A stretch of DNA of 64,000 bases from Protonemura montana (Eukaryota; Arthropoda; Insecta; Plecoptera; Nemouridae): the NCBI GenBank assembly GCA_947568835.1, contig OX387604.1:27762851-27826850 (forward strand), read 5' to 3'. The stretch's first letter is position 1, and the number at the start of each line of letters is the position of its first letter. Under the pieces are notes generated by a model. That model had not been told where the DNA came from. It saw only the letters and a program-made list of their open reading frames with translations, and did no database searches. The position numbers and the translations under genes were made by a program. Of this stretch, positions 35,901 through 46,258 are shown piece by piece.

Positions 35901-38900
35901 CACTAACCTAAAATTTGCTAAATGTTCACATTGAAGAACAGCAAGTGGTCAATTTCTAGAACACTTGGTTTTCTTTGAACCCTTTGAAAATCTGAACAGG
36001 GGCCTCCTAAACTGACTGGGTCTCAGTGCCTGGCTCTGCCACAGTGTCAATTAGTGATAACCACGAGTAAACATTAATCTTTTGATCTGATCCATAACAC
36101 CTAGTTGAGGTAAACTATCCTTTAAGCCATTTCAAACATACCTGTAATTAAATCTTATGTAAATTGTCTTACATTAAGTGTTCTTCATCCAGGCTATGCT
36201 TATTAATTAAATCAAGAATACCTACTTATAGTCAGGATGGGTGCCTATTAAACCAGGCAAAGAAATCATTTTAAGCTTCAGAAACAAAATCTGACACTTT
36301 TTAAAAGTGGACCCCATAATTGTGGCTGCCTATTTTATAATGCCCTTCCATTAGAGCATTGTTCCCCAAACTTTTGATATCTTTGTACCCCTTTCTACAA
36401 TTTAAATCACACGAAGTACCATTAAAAAGAAAAAGAAAAAAAATCCCAAATTTATCGTTTTATGTCAAATCAACACAAAAAATAATAAGCGTGACAAAAT
36501 TAAATTTTTAAAACTGTAAGCAAATGAGTAAAGTAGTTCTAGGACAGAAATGTTTTTTTTTCAAAATTCTTTCTCGCACTGTTCATGTGCAGCAGCCAAA
36601 CGAACTTGAGAACAACTTGCCTTCTACAACGTTTGGAATGATTCCGTGAACTAGACGTTGATACCCGAAAGTTGGTGACATTTTCTAAGGACACAGAAAA
36701 AATTGCTTGTGCGACTGCACCTTTTAAGGAATAGAAATAATTTGTCAATGACCTTTTTCTTTCAGCTTTTCCTAATCAACAATGTAATGATGCTGCAGGC
36801 GATAGCGATCCAGATGCAAGTCAGAGCAATGAACCGTTTACTGATCGCGATGATAGTGAAATAGAAGAAGAGTGCTTCAAGATTTTCCAGGAGTATGCTC
36901 CAGATGAAGCAAGCATAAAAAAAACCCAATTACCACTTGAAAAGGTAACCCTTTGTTTAGTGATATTATATTGGCCATTTAATATGTACATGGTATCGAT
37001 GTTTGTATGCTAAGCATAAATTTGATACGACTACTACTGTGTTTCAACATGAGGCATGGTCTCTGTTTGTTGGAGGAAATTCTTCAGCAGCCTTTAGCGC
37101 CTGCAAAAGTTTGTAGTACTTTTCAAGAAGTCTCGGGATTTAGTTGATGAGCGCAGTGAGCAAAATCTTTAATTTCACTTAACCCAAAAAAAAAATCACT
37201 CTGGGTTTTTTTTTTTTTTTTGCGCTCTAGCGGTGAAACGCCTGTTATGATCTTAACGAAAATTGGGAAGGATATATTTGTGTTTTCAACTTAGACCCCA
37301 AGTGTTTTTCAGCTAAATCTGTCAAACAGTTTTGTTACTACTCAAAGTTTACGAACATTTTCGGATTTTGTGTAAAGGTTTTGGAGTTATGTTGTCAAAA
37401 GTGTTTTGACAAGTGTTTTGACATATTTTTTCACAAAACTTTGCAAAGATGTGTAATACATCAAAATTAAGTAGTTCCAAAGCTTTTGAACCTATATGTG
37501 TTTTCTTTCTCTTTTCGTTCATACATTTCTGACTTAATTTAGTGTATTTTGGTTGTTTTGTTATGATTCATACAATAGATTGGCTTCTCATATAATCATC
37601 CCAAAATATCGCTACTGTCATCTTACAACACAACACAAATTGCATTTGCTAAGCCCTTGTCTCTATTAATGCTACCGAACGGTTTGGCGTGTTGGAAACA
37701 CCGGTTCTCGTTAGATCACCGAAGTTAAGCAACACTGCACTGGGTCAGGTATTGGATGGGTGACCATCATACCAGTTCTGTTTGGGAGAGTAGTTAGAGG
37801 GATGAAAGTTAGTACAGCAACTTCACTCGCCTTGCTTATCAACCTCTCGATAGCATGGATTTGTGGAGGAATCCTGTTGTTCGCGTTGTACCGTCCTTCG
37901 GAAGGGATGTTAAGCCGGTGATCCCCTTGATGCTCTTCGACAGGAGTAGGCTACGTGCCGGCACCGGGTTTCCCCTCCTCCCTTCTAGGCTAGGTTAGGT
38001 TCATCATCTTAATCATCATCCTCTCATTCACCGACGCCATTAGACCAGTGTCGCATGGCCGGATATCAAAACAGTGCGTCGTTAAACACCACAAATAATA
38101 ATAATAATAATAATCTATTTATGCCTACATCTACGATTGATATATGCGTACCGATATTTTGAGTACTAGGGCGTACTTTGAGTACTGAGGGGTAACCACG
38201 TTTTACCGGCTCCTTTGCCTAGCAGAAAGCTTAAAATTATGCTGGCCCTCTGACTACGCGTATAAACTCAATGGTGATACTTTTCAGGCAGAAGAAACTC
38301 ATAACCTCTTTTCACATTTTTTGTATCAGTCCACAGAAGCAGAAGATCCGCAGATTGAACCACCAGCCAAGAAGCCGAGGCTTGCGCATGATGGAAATGC
38401 CCAGTCTCTTTCAAATCTTGTAGCCCCACGTAAGAAGCCTGTTAACAATCCGGCATTGGTTATGATAAAGAGATTCGAGGTGAGTAAAATGTTCAGTGCC
38501 ATGTGAGAGCAAAGCAGCGCACTGAATCTGAATTGCATCTGGTTAAAGGGACCAGCTGACTGGACTGCTACTGCGACTGGACCAACATCTCCATCACTTA
38601 TCAGTGGAACATGAGACACAAATTCATTACGCTCATTGTCACACATTACAAAAAGACTTGAGGCAAACTTGTAAAAAATGATAAACATGTAACAATGTTT
38701 CGGTGATTTAATACTTCTGTACAACATTTCTATCTTTTCTTTGTATTCACCTGCAAGTTTGACATAAGATTTCTCATATACTTGTCAAATATCAAATTGC
38801 AATTCTATTCATAGGCCTTACCTGTTTGAGAAAACTATCTAAAATGAAAAATACTGTTTATAATCAATGCTCACCAAGAAGTTGCACTTAACTTCTACAA

Positions 38901-41900
38901 TTTTCTGCCGTGCCCTGGCCTATAATGGGCATTTGGCCCATGTCTAAAAACAAAAATATATAAAAATGCCTCCTGTCCTTACCTTACTTACTTACACTTT
39001 TAAGAAACTAGTTACATTTTGTTACAGGATCTGAAGAATTCCTACAAATTAAAAGTTTCTGAGAAGGAAGCCCGTACGACATTGGTTATGCGACGAGTTG
39101 AACTGGGTGGACTTTTAACCAATCACAAAAGTGCTGTACTTAATACACCAACTAAAGATCCGAACCTTGGACTTCTTATGGCAAACAGTTCGCTTGTGAA
39201 AACGTCAGCATTATCGTCGATGGCACCGAACTCGACCAAACTCCGTATAGCGCATGTACCGAACGTTCCAAACCTTTTGGAGGAAAAAACGCGGATGCAG
39301 AGCTCGAAACAAGTTTTCCACCAGCGAATGCTGCTTAAGAATCGTGTCCAGAGCAATATAGTTCAACAAACAGTAGCTCAGTCCACTCCGAAAGGGATAC
39401 AAAGATCGGCACATGTTCCTGCCGTGGTGAGGAAGCTCAACCTGTTAAAATTTCGTGCTAAATACAATGGAAATCACAAAAAGTAGTTATGTTATCCTCT
39501 TTTGTTCTGGCTTTTAGACCCAGTTCCAGAAACCGGTTATTCTCCCAGAAATTGGTTCCAAAATCCCTGCGGTCACTCGACAAAAGTATTTGGATATCCT
39601 TGTAAAAGAGCATAGTTCTCATATGAGCCAAGAAGATTCATACACAAAAGCAATTGAAGCTGAAAAAATTGCGTATCAAAAATCGAACAACAAAACGATA
39701 TACGTGAGCTCCGTGACGGGCGCGATACTGCGATTAAGGAAGGGTATGGTATTCTTTATTATCAAATGTTTTCTTATCCATGTTAACAAAAGTTAATTTT
39801 TTAAATTTTTTTCTTTGTTTTCAGAACAGGGGAAAAAGAGTTTTCCCTGTACTAGTGGAGTGGTACATCACTCCACAATGCTTGGTGGTAGGAAAAGTGG
39901 TCAATGGAGTGTGATTCAGCCTCGGAAACCAGTGGTTGTTTCCACCTACCACCATCTTTTAAAGTATCTTCTGACTGATGAACAGCTAGTTTATAATGGA
40001 TTCCCAAGACATCATCCCACCATCAGAGGGATGGCAGTAGCAAACTCTGTCTACGACAAGAACTTGCCATGGGAAGGAGTCGATCGAATTTGCGGTCGCT
40101 GTAATCGAAACTACACATTAAATTCCGAAGGTCTACAAATTGAAAATGAGGAGTGTCTTCATCATTGGGGCAAGCTCAGTAAAGGTAACTTGTTTCATTT
40201 TATTTATGCTCATTCAATTTGCTGAAAATAATGCTCCTTATTGCAACAAATATTTGGGGTTGGTTGTGCATTGAGTCGTTGTTTGCTCACAAACATTATC
40301 TTTATCTTTCTGACATCTTTTGAGATTTCATGTCCAACTCTCTGCCTTAACAACTTCATCTTAGCCTCATTAAATAAGGAAAATCTACACTATCAAGGCA
40401 TAACAATATGGTTACATTTTTTGAAATTTGAAATTTCAATTTTCTCAAATTTGAATCAATTGGCTACTTACTGTGACCAATTATATCAAATAGTACCTAA
40501 TATAACAATAATCACTAGAAAAAAAAAAAAAAATATATATATATATCGTATATTTATAAATATAAACATGTATGAATAATATTATATTATATAATAAGCC
40601 AGTAAAAAATGTCTATGAAGGCTTGTTTTTAATAATTTGCCAAATCTTAAATTAAGTCTTACTACATGGTTATATTTAATGTACCTTTCAATAATTTTAA
40701 ATTCTTTGAGGTGTCAAATAAATTATTTTTGTGCATTAAAAATAAAACAATGAATGGGTTTTTTTCCAGGTACCTACCGTTGCTGTGGCGGAGGTATTGA
40801 GTCGCCCAAATGTACGGTGGGGCCGTGCCACATTTCTCATAATTTCAAGATGAACAACACGGGTTTTGTGGACACTATCTCAATGGATGAAAGTCCCACG
40901 GATGGCGACTTCGGGATCTATGCTCTAGACTGCGAGATGGTCTACACAACCAAGGGAATAGAGCTAGCTAGGGTCACTGTGGTAGACCGTGATCTCAAGA
41001 CCGTTTATGATACGATGGTGAAACCCAAGAATCCAATAATTGAATATTCAACAAGGTATTTCTAACTGCTAATGATTCATTCTTTCCATAATTCATTTGC
41101 AGATCCAAGCTAGAATCTGGATTTAAGTACAATTCAAGTTCAAGTTAAAAGTACAATTTATTGAAAACTTGTTAGCATTTTGATCACTAGTGTGAAAATA
41201 AACAATTATGTCAATGATGTCTTTAAAATAGCTAAAAGCCATTGAACAACAAGTATACCCTACATATGTATCAGAAATATAAACATTTTACAATTTCATA
41301 CATATACACTCTTTTACATTTTGCTTTGAAGTTTGAGCATTCTTTTTTAGTTCCTCCATTAAACACTGATAAAAACTCTCTGAGGTTGGCTCAATTTTTT
41401 AAATATCTGTTATGTTTCCAATGTTGTGAAGAAGGAAAGAGAGAGGAAACACAACTTACCGGAGAAGAAAATTTGTCAAGACATTAGTAGAGATCCCGAG
41501 AATTTAGATGTTTGAGTGTATTGTCTCTGTAATGAGCGTTGTTTGTATTTTCAATCCATCTTTTATTTTTTTACATTATTTTTAATTTGAATTTGTGAAT
41601 AGTCTGATATGTTACTTTAATCTTGTTACTATGCAATATGAAAAAGTATTATACATGTCATATTCGAATATTATACAAGATAAGCCTAAAGCAAATCTAT
41701 ATTCATAGGCACATAATTTAAAATTTCATAATTCATAATTCAAAATTTCAAGTGTACATTTCATAACATATGTTTTGTTTTCAAAACCCTCATCCAAAAT
41801 GTTCAGTAATTTCAGTATCCAAAATGTACTACTTGGTCTATTGCATGTTCACAGTCCACAGTTCACGCATTCTAAACTTTTGCATATTTTTTCAGATTTA

Positions 41901-42884
41901 GCGGCATTACTGCGGAAAACATGAGGGATGTAACAACTACCATTGGCCATGTACAAGCAGCAATGTTAAGCTTTATTAATTCGAAGACAATACTAATCGG
42001 GCACAGTCTTGACAGTGACTTGAGGGTTTTAAAGGTACTCCATTTACCCTTGTCCAGGAGAAAGGAACTGCATATTTTGATGGATAAAGCCTTTCAATGC
42101 TTCAATGAAAAATTTGTTTTTCCAGCTCTTTCACGACTTTGTTGTGGATACCAGTATTGTGTTTCCCCATCAAAGGAATTCGGATTTTAAGAGTCCGCTA
42201 CGTTATCTTACACATAAGTTTCTGCATAGGATAATTCAAGAAAATGGTAGGTATTCGAGTTGTATCCTAAGTGTGGCTAGCTAGCATGTTATAAATGGGT
42301 AGATAAGTGGTATAGTGAATTAATTATTGTTACCTGGATTGATGATTGAGAAGAAGTAGTTACCTACTCAACTTCCAAAGAAGCTTGAGAGTGTAGTAAA
42401 ATTGAAAGGATAATGGTTCTGGGCCAAGATTGTTGATTAAGATAATATTTTAAGTTAAAAATATTGAGTTTTATTTGGGCTAATGCTGTATTAGGTGGTG
42501 GTTATTGCTGATTAATTTGCTATGACCCTTTCCTTTAAAGATGAATAAAGCCATCTCAAGAACCCATATTTTTAAACCATCATTTAGAGGTCAAAAAATA
42601 AAAAAAACTAGAGAGTAAGAAGGTTAAAAAAATGCAAAAGTGTGCTCCTAAGTGGCCATTGGGCCTTAAAAATCCATCTTCTCCCTCTCAGGTCCCAAAC
42701 TTCCAAAATTATATCTTAAAAACCGTGGAAACAGCAAAAAAAACACCTTGGCACACAAGGACATAATATATTTACGATGACCTATCTTTTTTTTTCAGTT
42801 GACGGACATAGCAGCGCGGAAGATGCGATTGCTTGTATGGAACTAATTCTTTACCGTATTAAGGAGGATTTGAAAACATCCTAG
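32811..42884 (+). CDS. REXO1: RNA exonuclease 1 (REXO1), 11 exons
   Basis: Exons: 32811-32910, 33535-34851, 36766-36944, 38330-38479, 39028-39426, 39518-39743, 39825-40184, 40770-41055, 41896-42034, 42126-42246, 42799-42884; all introns are GT-AG and phases agree. The 1120-residue product is close to human REXO1 (about 1220). In order: CCCH finger (C13, C21, C26, H30); nine Y-x-P motifs (109-253); Ser/Lys-rich segment (about 363-470); acidic EEECFKIFQEY; conserved KPVILPEIGSKIPAVTRQ; C-x2-C cysteines; DEDDh exonuclease with D964 and E966 (YALDCEM), D1047 (GHSLDSDL), H1096 and D1101 (HSSAEDA). Family members are nuclear 3'-5' RNA exonucleases; yeast Rex1 trims 5S rRNA and tRNA 3' ends, and human REXO1 was found as an elongin A-binding protein. 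All catalytic residues are present. The start was chosen because the family begins M-L-x-S-T-G-x-F; an in-frame ATG at 32769 would add 14 residues. Confidence 0.95.
33535..34851 (+). CDS. REXO1: REXO1 exon 2
   Basis: The longest exon, 1317 nt. Acceptor ATATATTGCAG, donor GAAG/GTAATT. It holds the nine Y-x-P motifs and then the lysine- and serine-rich, probably disordered and nuclear-localising, segment. Reading past the donor gives only ten more codons before a stop (34878-34880). Confidence 0.92.
34930..35327. mobile_element. Foldback MITE in REXO1 intron 2
   Basis: The 398-bp element is an almost full-length palindrome. The first 42 bases at each end (CGTTGAGTGTAGGTTATAGG onward) are identical in inverted form, and the arms continue to pair for about 165 bases (for example AATGCAGAGTACCGGA and CACGTTAAGTGGAG). 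It is flanked by GTAGTAT at 34923-34929 and 35328-35334, a 7-bp target duplication. It encodes nothing. In the pre-mRNA it would form a long hairpin. Confidence 0.85.
36766..36944 (+). CDS. REXO1: REXO1 exon 3
   Basis: Acidic exon with DDSEIEEECFKIFQEY, which matches the conserved MEECLRIFNE-type segment of vertebrate REXO1. Acceptor TTTTCTTTCAG, donor AAAG/GTAACC; ends in phase 0. Confidence 0.9.
37674..38114 (+). mobile_element. Full-length 5S-SINE in REXO1 intron 3
   Basis: This is the clearest single-headed copy. The head is ACCGAACGGTTTGGCGTG plus 5S-like sequence (ACACCGGTTCTCGTTAGATC, ACCGAAGTTAAGCAACAC, GTATTGGATGGGTGACC). The body is about 300 bp, the end is GTGCGTCGTTAAACACCAC, and an (AAT)n tail runs at 38094-38114. 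It lies in the same orientation as REXO1. Confidence 0.9.
38330..38479 (+). CDS. REXO1: REXO1 exon 4
   Basis: A 50-codon exon, phase 0 at both ends. It contains EPPAKKPRLAHDG, a basic nuclear-localisation-like patch, and VMIKRFE before a consensus donor GAG/GTGAGT. Confidence 0.9.
39028..39426 (+). CDS. REXO1: REXO1 exon 5
   Basis: 133 codons, phase 0 to phase 0. It carries two IAHVP/SAHVP motifs that match the KRIAH-P repeats of human REXO1. I chose the donor GTG/GTGAGG at 39427: the alternative at 39483 gives the wrong phase for exon 6, although the frame stays open to 39486. Confidence 0.85.
39518..39743 (+). CDS. REXO1: REXO1 exon 6
   Basis: Encodes KPVILPEIGSKIPAVTRQKY and EAEKIAYQKSNNKTIY, both strongly conserved before the exonuclease domain. 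Donor AAGG/GTATGG; leaves phase 1. Its introns are very short (91 and 81 nt). Confidence 0.92.
39825..40184 (+). CDS. REXO1: REXO1 exon 7
   Basis: 120 codons' worth, including LLKYLLTDEQLVYNGFPRHH and the cysteine pair ICGRCNRNY, then ECLHHWGKL. The cysteines here and in exon 8 probably bind zinc. Confidence 0.92.
40770..41055 (+). CDS. REXO1: REXO1 exon 8 (Exo I motif)
   Basis: Starts with the second cysteine cluster (YRCC...C...C) and contains GIYALDCEMVYTTKGIELAR, with catalytic D964 and E966. Donor ACAAG/GTATTT; leaves phase 2. Confidence 0.95.
41896..42034 (+). CDS. REXO1: REXO1 exon 9 (Exo II motif)
   Basis: Encodes FSGITAENM and ILIGHSLDSDLRVLK with catalytic D1047. Acceptor TTTTTTCAG, donor AAAG/GTACTC. 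Confidence 0.95.
42126..42246 (+). CDS. REXO1: REXO1 exon 10
   Basis: Encodes LFHDFVVDTSIVFPHQ and SPLRYLTHKFLHRIIQEN. Preceding intron is only 91 nt. Donor AATG/GTAGGT; leaves phase 1. Confidence 0.94.
42799..42884 (+). CDS. REXO1: REXO1 exon 11 (Exo III motif, stop)
   Basis: Encodes VDGHSSAEDAIACMELILYR with catalytic H1096 and D1101, then KEDLKTS and TAG at 42882-42884. Confidence 0.95.
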
Positions 42885-43092
42885 CACTGTCGAGCATGCT
42901 CCCCATCGCTCCAAAGAGATTTTCTACGCCTATTACCTTCAAGTACTGCGAAGTAACAACGATGGCCCACCATTGAACTTTCTTTTATAATGTATAAATT
43001 AGCACAAATTACTAATGGTGGTTAAAGAATTTTGATTGCATTAGGATGAACTCTTATTTAAATTGCAAACGCTTGCAATGCGCGGGGTATTT

Positions 43093-43445
43093 TATTATTA
43101 ACAACACTATAACCGTCTCAAAAATTGACGATATTTTTGACGAAAATACAGTTCTCCAAGGTGTAGTACAGCAACAAATCTAAGGTCAAATTGGAGTTAT
43201 TCGAGTTTGACAGGTTGTGACGTGATATAGCGTCACTGGAATCAGAGTGACTGTGAGTATTCACAGCCTCGTGGCTCTACTCCTTGGAGAACTGTCAATC
43301 TCATCAAATACACTAAAATCGTCTCAAAAAGCCAGGGTCCAAATAGCTCAATGGTTCAGAGCAACACCCGCCATAGGTGGAGATCGGAGTTCGAGTCCGC
43401 GTTCGGCCATCAATTTTTGAGACGGTTATAGTGTTGTTAATAATA
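43093..43445. mobile_element. TIR element with tRNA-like cassette
   Basis: Perfect 36-bp terminal inverted repeats lie at 43093-43128 and 43410-43445 (TATTATTAACAACACTATAA end). The TA at each end fits a Tc1/mariner-type TA target duplication. Inside are a 14-bp inverted repeat (ACAGTTCTCCAAGG at 43148-43161, complement at 43282-43295), a 6-bp hairpin (GTGACG/CGTCAC near 43217-43236) and a tRNA-like module, itself bounded by CGTCTCAAAAA and its complement. The element starts about 210 bases after the REXO1 stop and may be part of its 3' UTR. Confidence 0.8.
43331..43409 (+). other. tRNA-like Pol III cassette
   Basis: An A box (TAGCTCAATGGTTCAGAGCA, with a perfect GCTC/GAGC D-stem), an anticodon-like stem CACC/GGTG with a 7-base loop, and a B box (AGTTCGAGTCC) are in tRNA order and spacing. 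The T stem and acceptor stem are only partly paired and the base before the putative anticodon is G rather than T, so it is a tRNA-derived module, not a working tRNA. Confidence 0.6.
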
Positions 43446-44028
43446 CAATTTTGATTGCAATTTTCTTGCATGTTTTGTTAGAAATGCTGGAAAGCAAAAA
43501 GTAAGTCTGAATTAATGTCTTTCGATTTGCATTTAGAATTGCATTCTAAATATATTTTTTGCTTAATTGGCATAATGTATCGTGTGACTTGAATTTTTAT
43601 AAGCTGCAAGTACTCTTGTCGATACATTTTCTTTAAAAATATGTACATTCTTGAAGATTCAAACTTTTATCCCAACTTTGGTTAGACTCAGGAGTGAAAT
43701 GACAATTGTGTGCTGCTTTTAATGCCTTGGCTGCATGAGCCTGCTTTTATAAAAGAAAAGTTGCGGGCAAAACTTCTAAATGTACCATGCATGGCAAGAG
43801 TTAACAATTTGATGACAATTTAAAGTTGGGATACCATGATTGAAGTTTATCTTAAGTAACTCAACCTGCTAAGGTAACTCTTTTTGTTGCCTATTAGGTA
43901 AAACAATCATTTTTATACTAAATTATTAAATGAAACTGATGAATTTTATAGCCTACTTGTAGAGCAAGGAAATGCAATGTATCAATGAATAAGGCTAATT
44001 TCACTATTAATTTTCACGTGTAATTTCA

Positions 44029-44034
44029 ATAAAA
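44029..44034 (+). promoter_or_regulatory. Candidate REXO1 poly(A) signal
   Basis: This is the first canonical AATAAA I see after the REXO1 stop; it directly precedes the 29-bp satellite. If used, the 3' UTR would be about 1.1 kb and would include the TIR element. ATTAAA near 43924 is an alternative. Confidence 0.3.
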
Positions 44035-44041
44035 ATATTAT

Positions 44042-44829
44042 ATTTACATAAACTAAGGGTGGATGTCTATGTTTACATAAACTAGGAGTAGATGTATATG
44101 TTAACATAAACTAGGGGTAGATGTATATGTTAACATAAACTAGGGGTAGATGTATATGTTAACATAAACTAGGGGTAGATGTATATGTTAACATAAACTA
44201 GGGGTAGATGTATATGTTAACATAAACTAGGGGTAGATGCATATGTTTACATAAACTAGGGGTAGATGCATATGTTAACATAAACTAGGGGTAGATGCAT
44301 ATGTTTACATAAACTAGGGGTAGATGTATATGTTAACATAAACTAGGGGTAGATGTATATGTTAACATAAACTAGGGGTAGATGTATATGTTAACATAAA
44401 CTAGGGGTAGATGTATATGTTTACATAAACTAGGGGTAGATGTATATGTTAACATAAACTAGGGGTAGATGCATATGTTTACATAAACTAGGGGTAGATG
44501 TATATGTTAACATAAACTAGGGGTAGATGTATATGTTAACATAAACTAGGGGTAGATGTATATGTTAACATAAACTAGGGGTAGATGCATATGTTAACAT
44601 AAACTAGGGGTAGATGCATATGTTTACATAAACTAGGGGTAGATGCATATGTTAACATAAACTAGGGGTAGATGCATATGTTTACATAAACTAGGGGTAG
44701 ATGCATATGTTTACATAAACTAGGGGTAGATGTATATGTTAACATAAACTAGGGGTAGATGTATATGTTAACATAAACTAGGGGTAGATGCATATGTTTA
44801 CATAAACTAGGGGTAGATGCATATGTTTT
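44042..44829. repeat. 29-bp satellite with two dimorphic positions
   Basis: About 27 units of 29 bp; each contains ACATAAACTAGGGGTAGATG. Apart from the first two units, variation is almost wholly confined to two sites: TTAACA versus TTTACA at the unit start, and TGTATATG versus TGCATATG at its end. All four combinations occur in an irregular order. Confidence 0.95.
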
Positions 44830-45420
44830 CGGGCAGTGAAAACAAAATCTGATGGCAATTGATATGAAACCAACTTGTATGCTACCCCAGCATGAGTTGA
44901 GTAAAAAAAAGTCCATTATCAATCAAAATGCCGAAAAATCTGTAAGACGAAATTTCTGTGGACAGATTTGCGAACCCCAATTTCATTAAATCTAAAAGGG
45001 TGATCGCTGACATTCAATGCATGGAAATGTTGAGGGGAAATGTTCGGGGAGAAAGCACGCCCCATTTTTCATGTGACGCACATATTAATTTTTGTCACCA
45101 CTCACCAGTGGCGGTTTGTGGGTAAAAATATAAGGTAGAAAGAAAACAAGACCAAGGATACATACATTTTTTTGCAGGTTTATTTTGGTTTTCTGATGTT
45201 TTTCACTCTTACAACAGTTGCATTTACTTAACTTTCAAGTGAAGAATGGAAGGAGAGGAAAGCTGGAAAAATGTGCAACCATACTGGTATACAAACGCAG
45301 AACTTCCCATTTGCTGGTCTCTATACCAACGATTAAAAATTAAATGAAACAACTTACATAAAAAATCATTTTCAGTTTGCTCAAAAACTTACATCAATTA
45401 ATTTGGGATTGATTGCTTGA

Positions 45421-45843
45421 TTTGTAGTGTTTAACGAAGTACTGTTTTGACAATCTGGTCCTGCGGCACTGGTCTAATGGCGTCGGTGAAAATGTGGATG
45501 ATGATGAACCTAATCTAGCCTAGAAGGGAGGAGGGGAAACCCGGTGCCGGGACGTAGCCTACTTCTGTCGAAGAGCACCAAGGGGACCACCACCGGCTTA
45601 ACGTCCCTTTCGAAGGGAGGTTCAACGCGAACGACAGGATTCCTCTACAAATCCATGCTGTCGAGAGGTTGATAAGCAAGGCGAGTGAAGTTGCTGTACT
45701 AACTTTCATCCCTCCAACCTCTCTCCCGAACAGAACTGGTCATGTGTATGATGGTCATCCATCCAATACCTGACCCAGCGCAGTGTTGCTTAATTTCGGT
45801 GATCGCTCAAGAACCGGTGTTTCCAAAACGCTAAACCGATTGG
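45421..45843 (-). mobile_element. 5S-SINE, full-length
   Basis: Reverse-oriented copy. Tail end TTTGTAGTGTTTAACGAAG at the left, 5S head (complement of ACCGGTTCTTGAGCGATCACC) at the right ending near GCTAAACCGATTGG. A small insertion is present in the CACCACCGG region. Confidence 0.88.
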
Positions 45844-46210
45844 TACTAATTTAGGAGCATGTACTACTATAGTGGAAAATTAATTTAATTGCCAAATGGG
45901 TTTGATCAAAAAAGGTAGCACAGTCCAAACGGACCTCTGACAAGCTGTAATTATAAATTTTCAGTTTCTGAAGAATGCAAGCCTTAGATTTTAAGAATTA
46001 AGGGGAGGTTCTCGGTTATTTACAATGACCTCACCCTTCACTATTTTTAAACCATTTTTTAGCATCCCTTTTGATCATTTGAAAATTTGTTCTGAATTTC
46101 ATTCTTGCCCTAACTCTTGATTTTGAAAGTCTTAACTTTAAAAGTTCGATGCTTTTTCAATATTTTTATTGAACTTTAACGCTTGGCAAGCTGTTCAGTT
46201 GGTTAGTGTT

Positions 46211-46258
46211 AGGACTGGTAGGACTGGCAGGACTGGTAGGACTGGTAGGACTGGTCGG
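46211..46258. repeat. 9-bp repeat (AGGACTGGT)
   Basis: Five to six copies of AGGACTGGT with single-base variants. Confidence 0.9.

Noticed and set aside
37674..37770. Genuine 5S rRNA gene
   Set aside because: It matches 5S internally, but both ends diverge and it continues into a repeated body found at eight or more other loci, so it is a SINE head.
39427..39486. Extension of REXO1 exon 5 to its stop at 39486
   Set aside because: Splicing at GTG/GTGAGG keeps phase with exon 6 and joins conserved family sequence; reading through would truncate the protein before the exonuclease domain.
43331..43409. Functional tRNA gene
   Set aside because: T stem and acceptor pairing are incomplete and the base before the putative anticodon is not T; it is enclosed in a TIR element.
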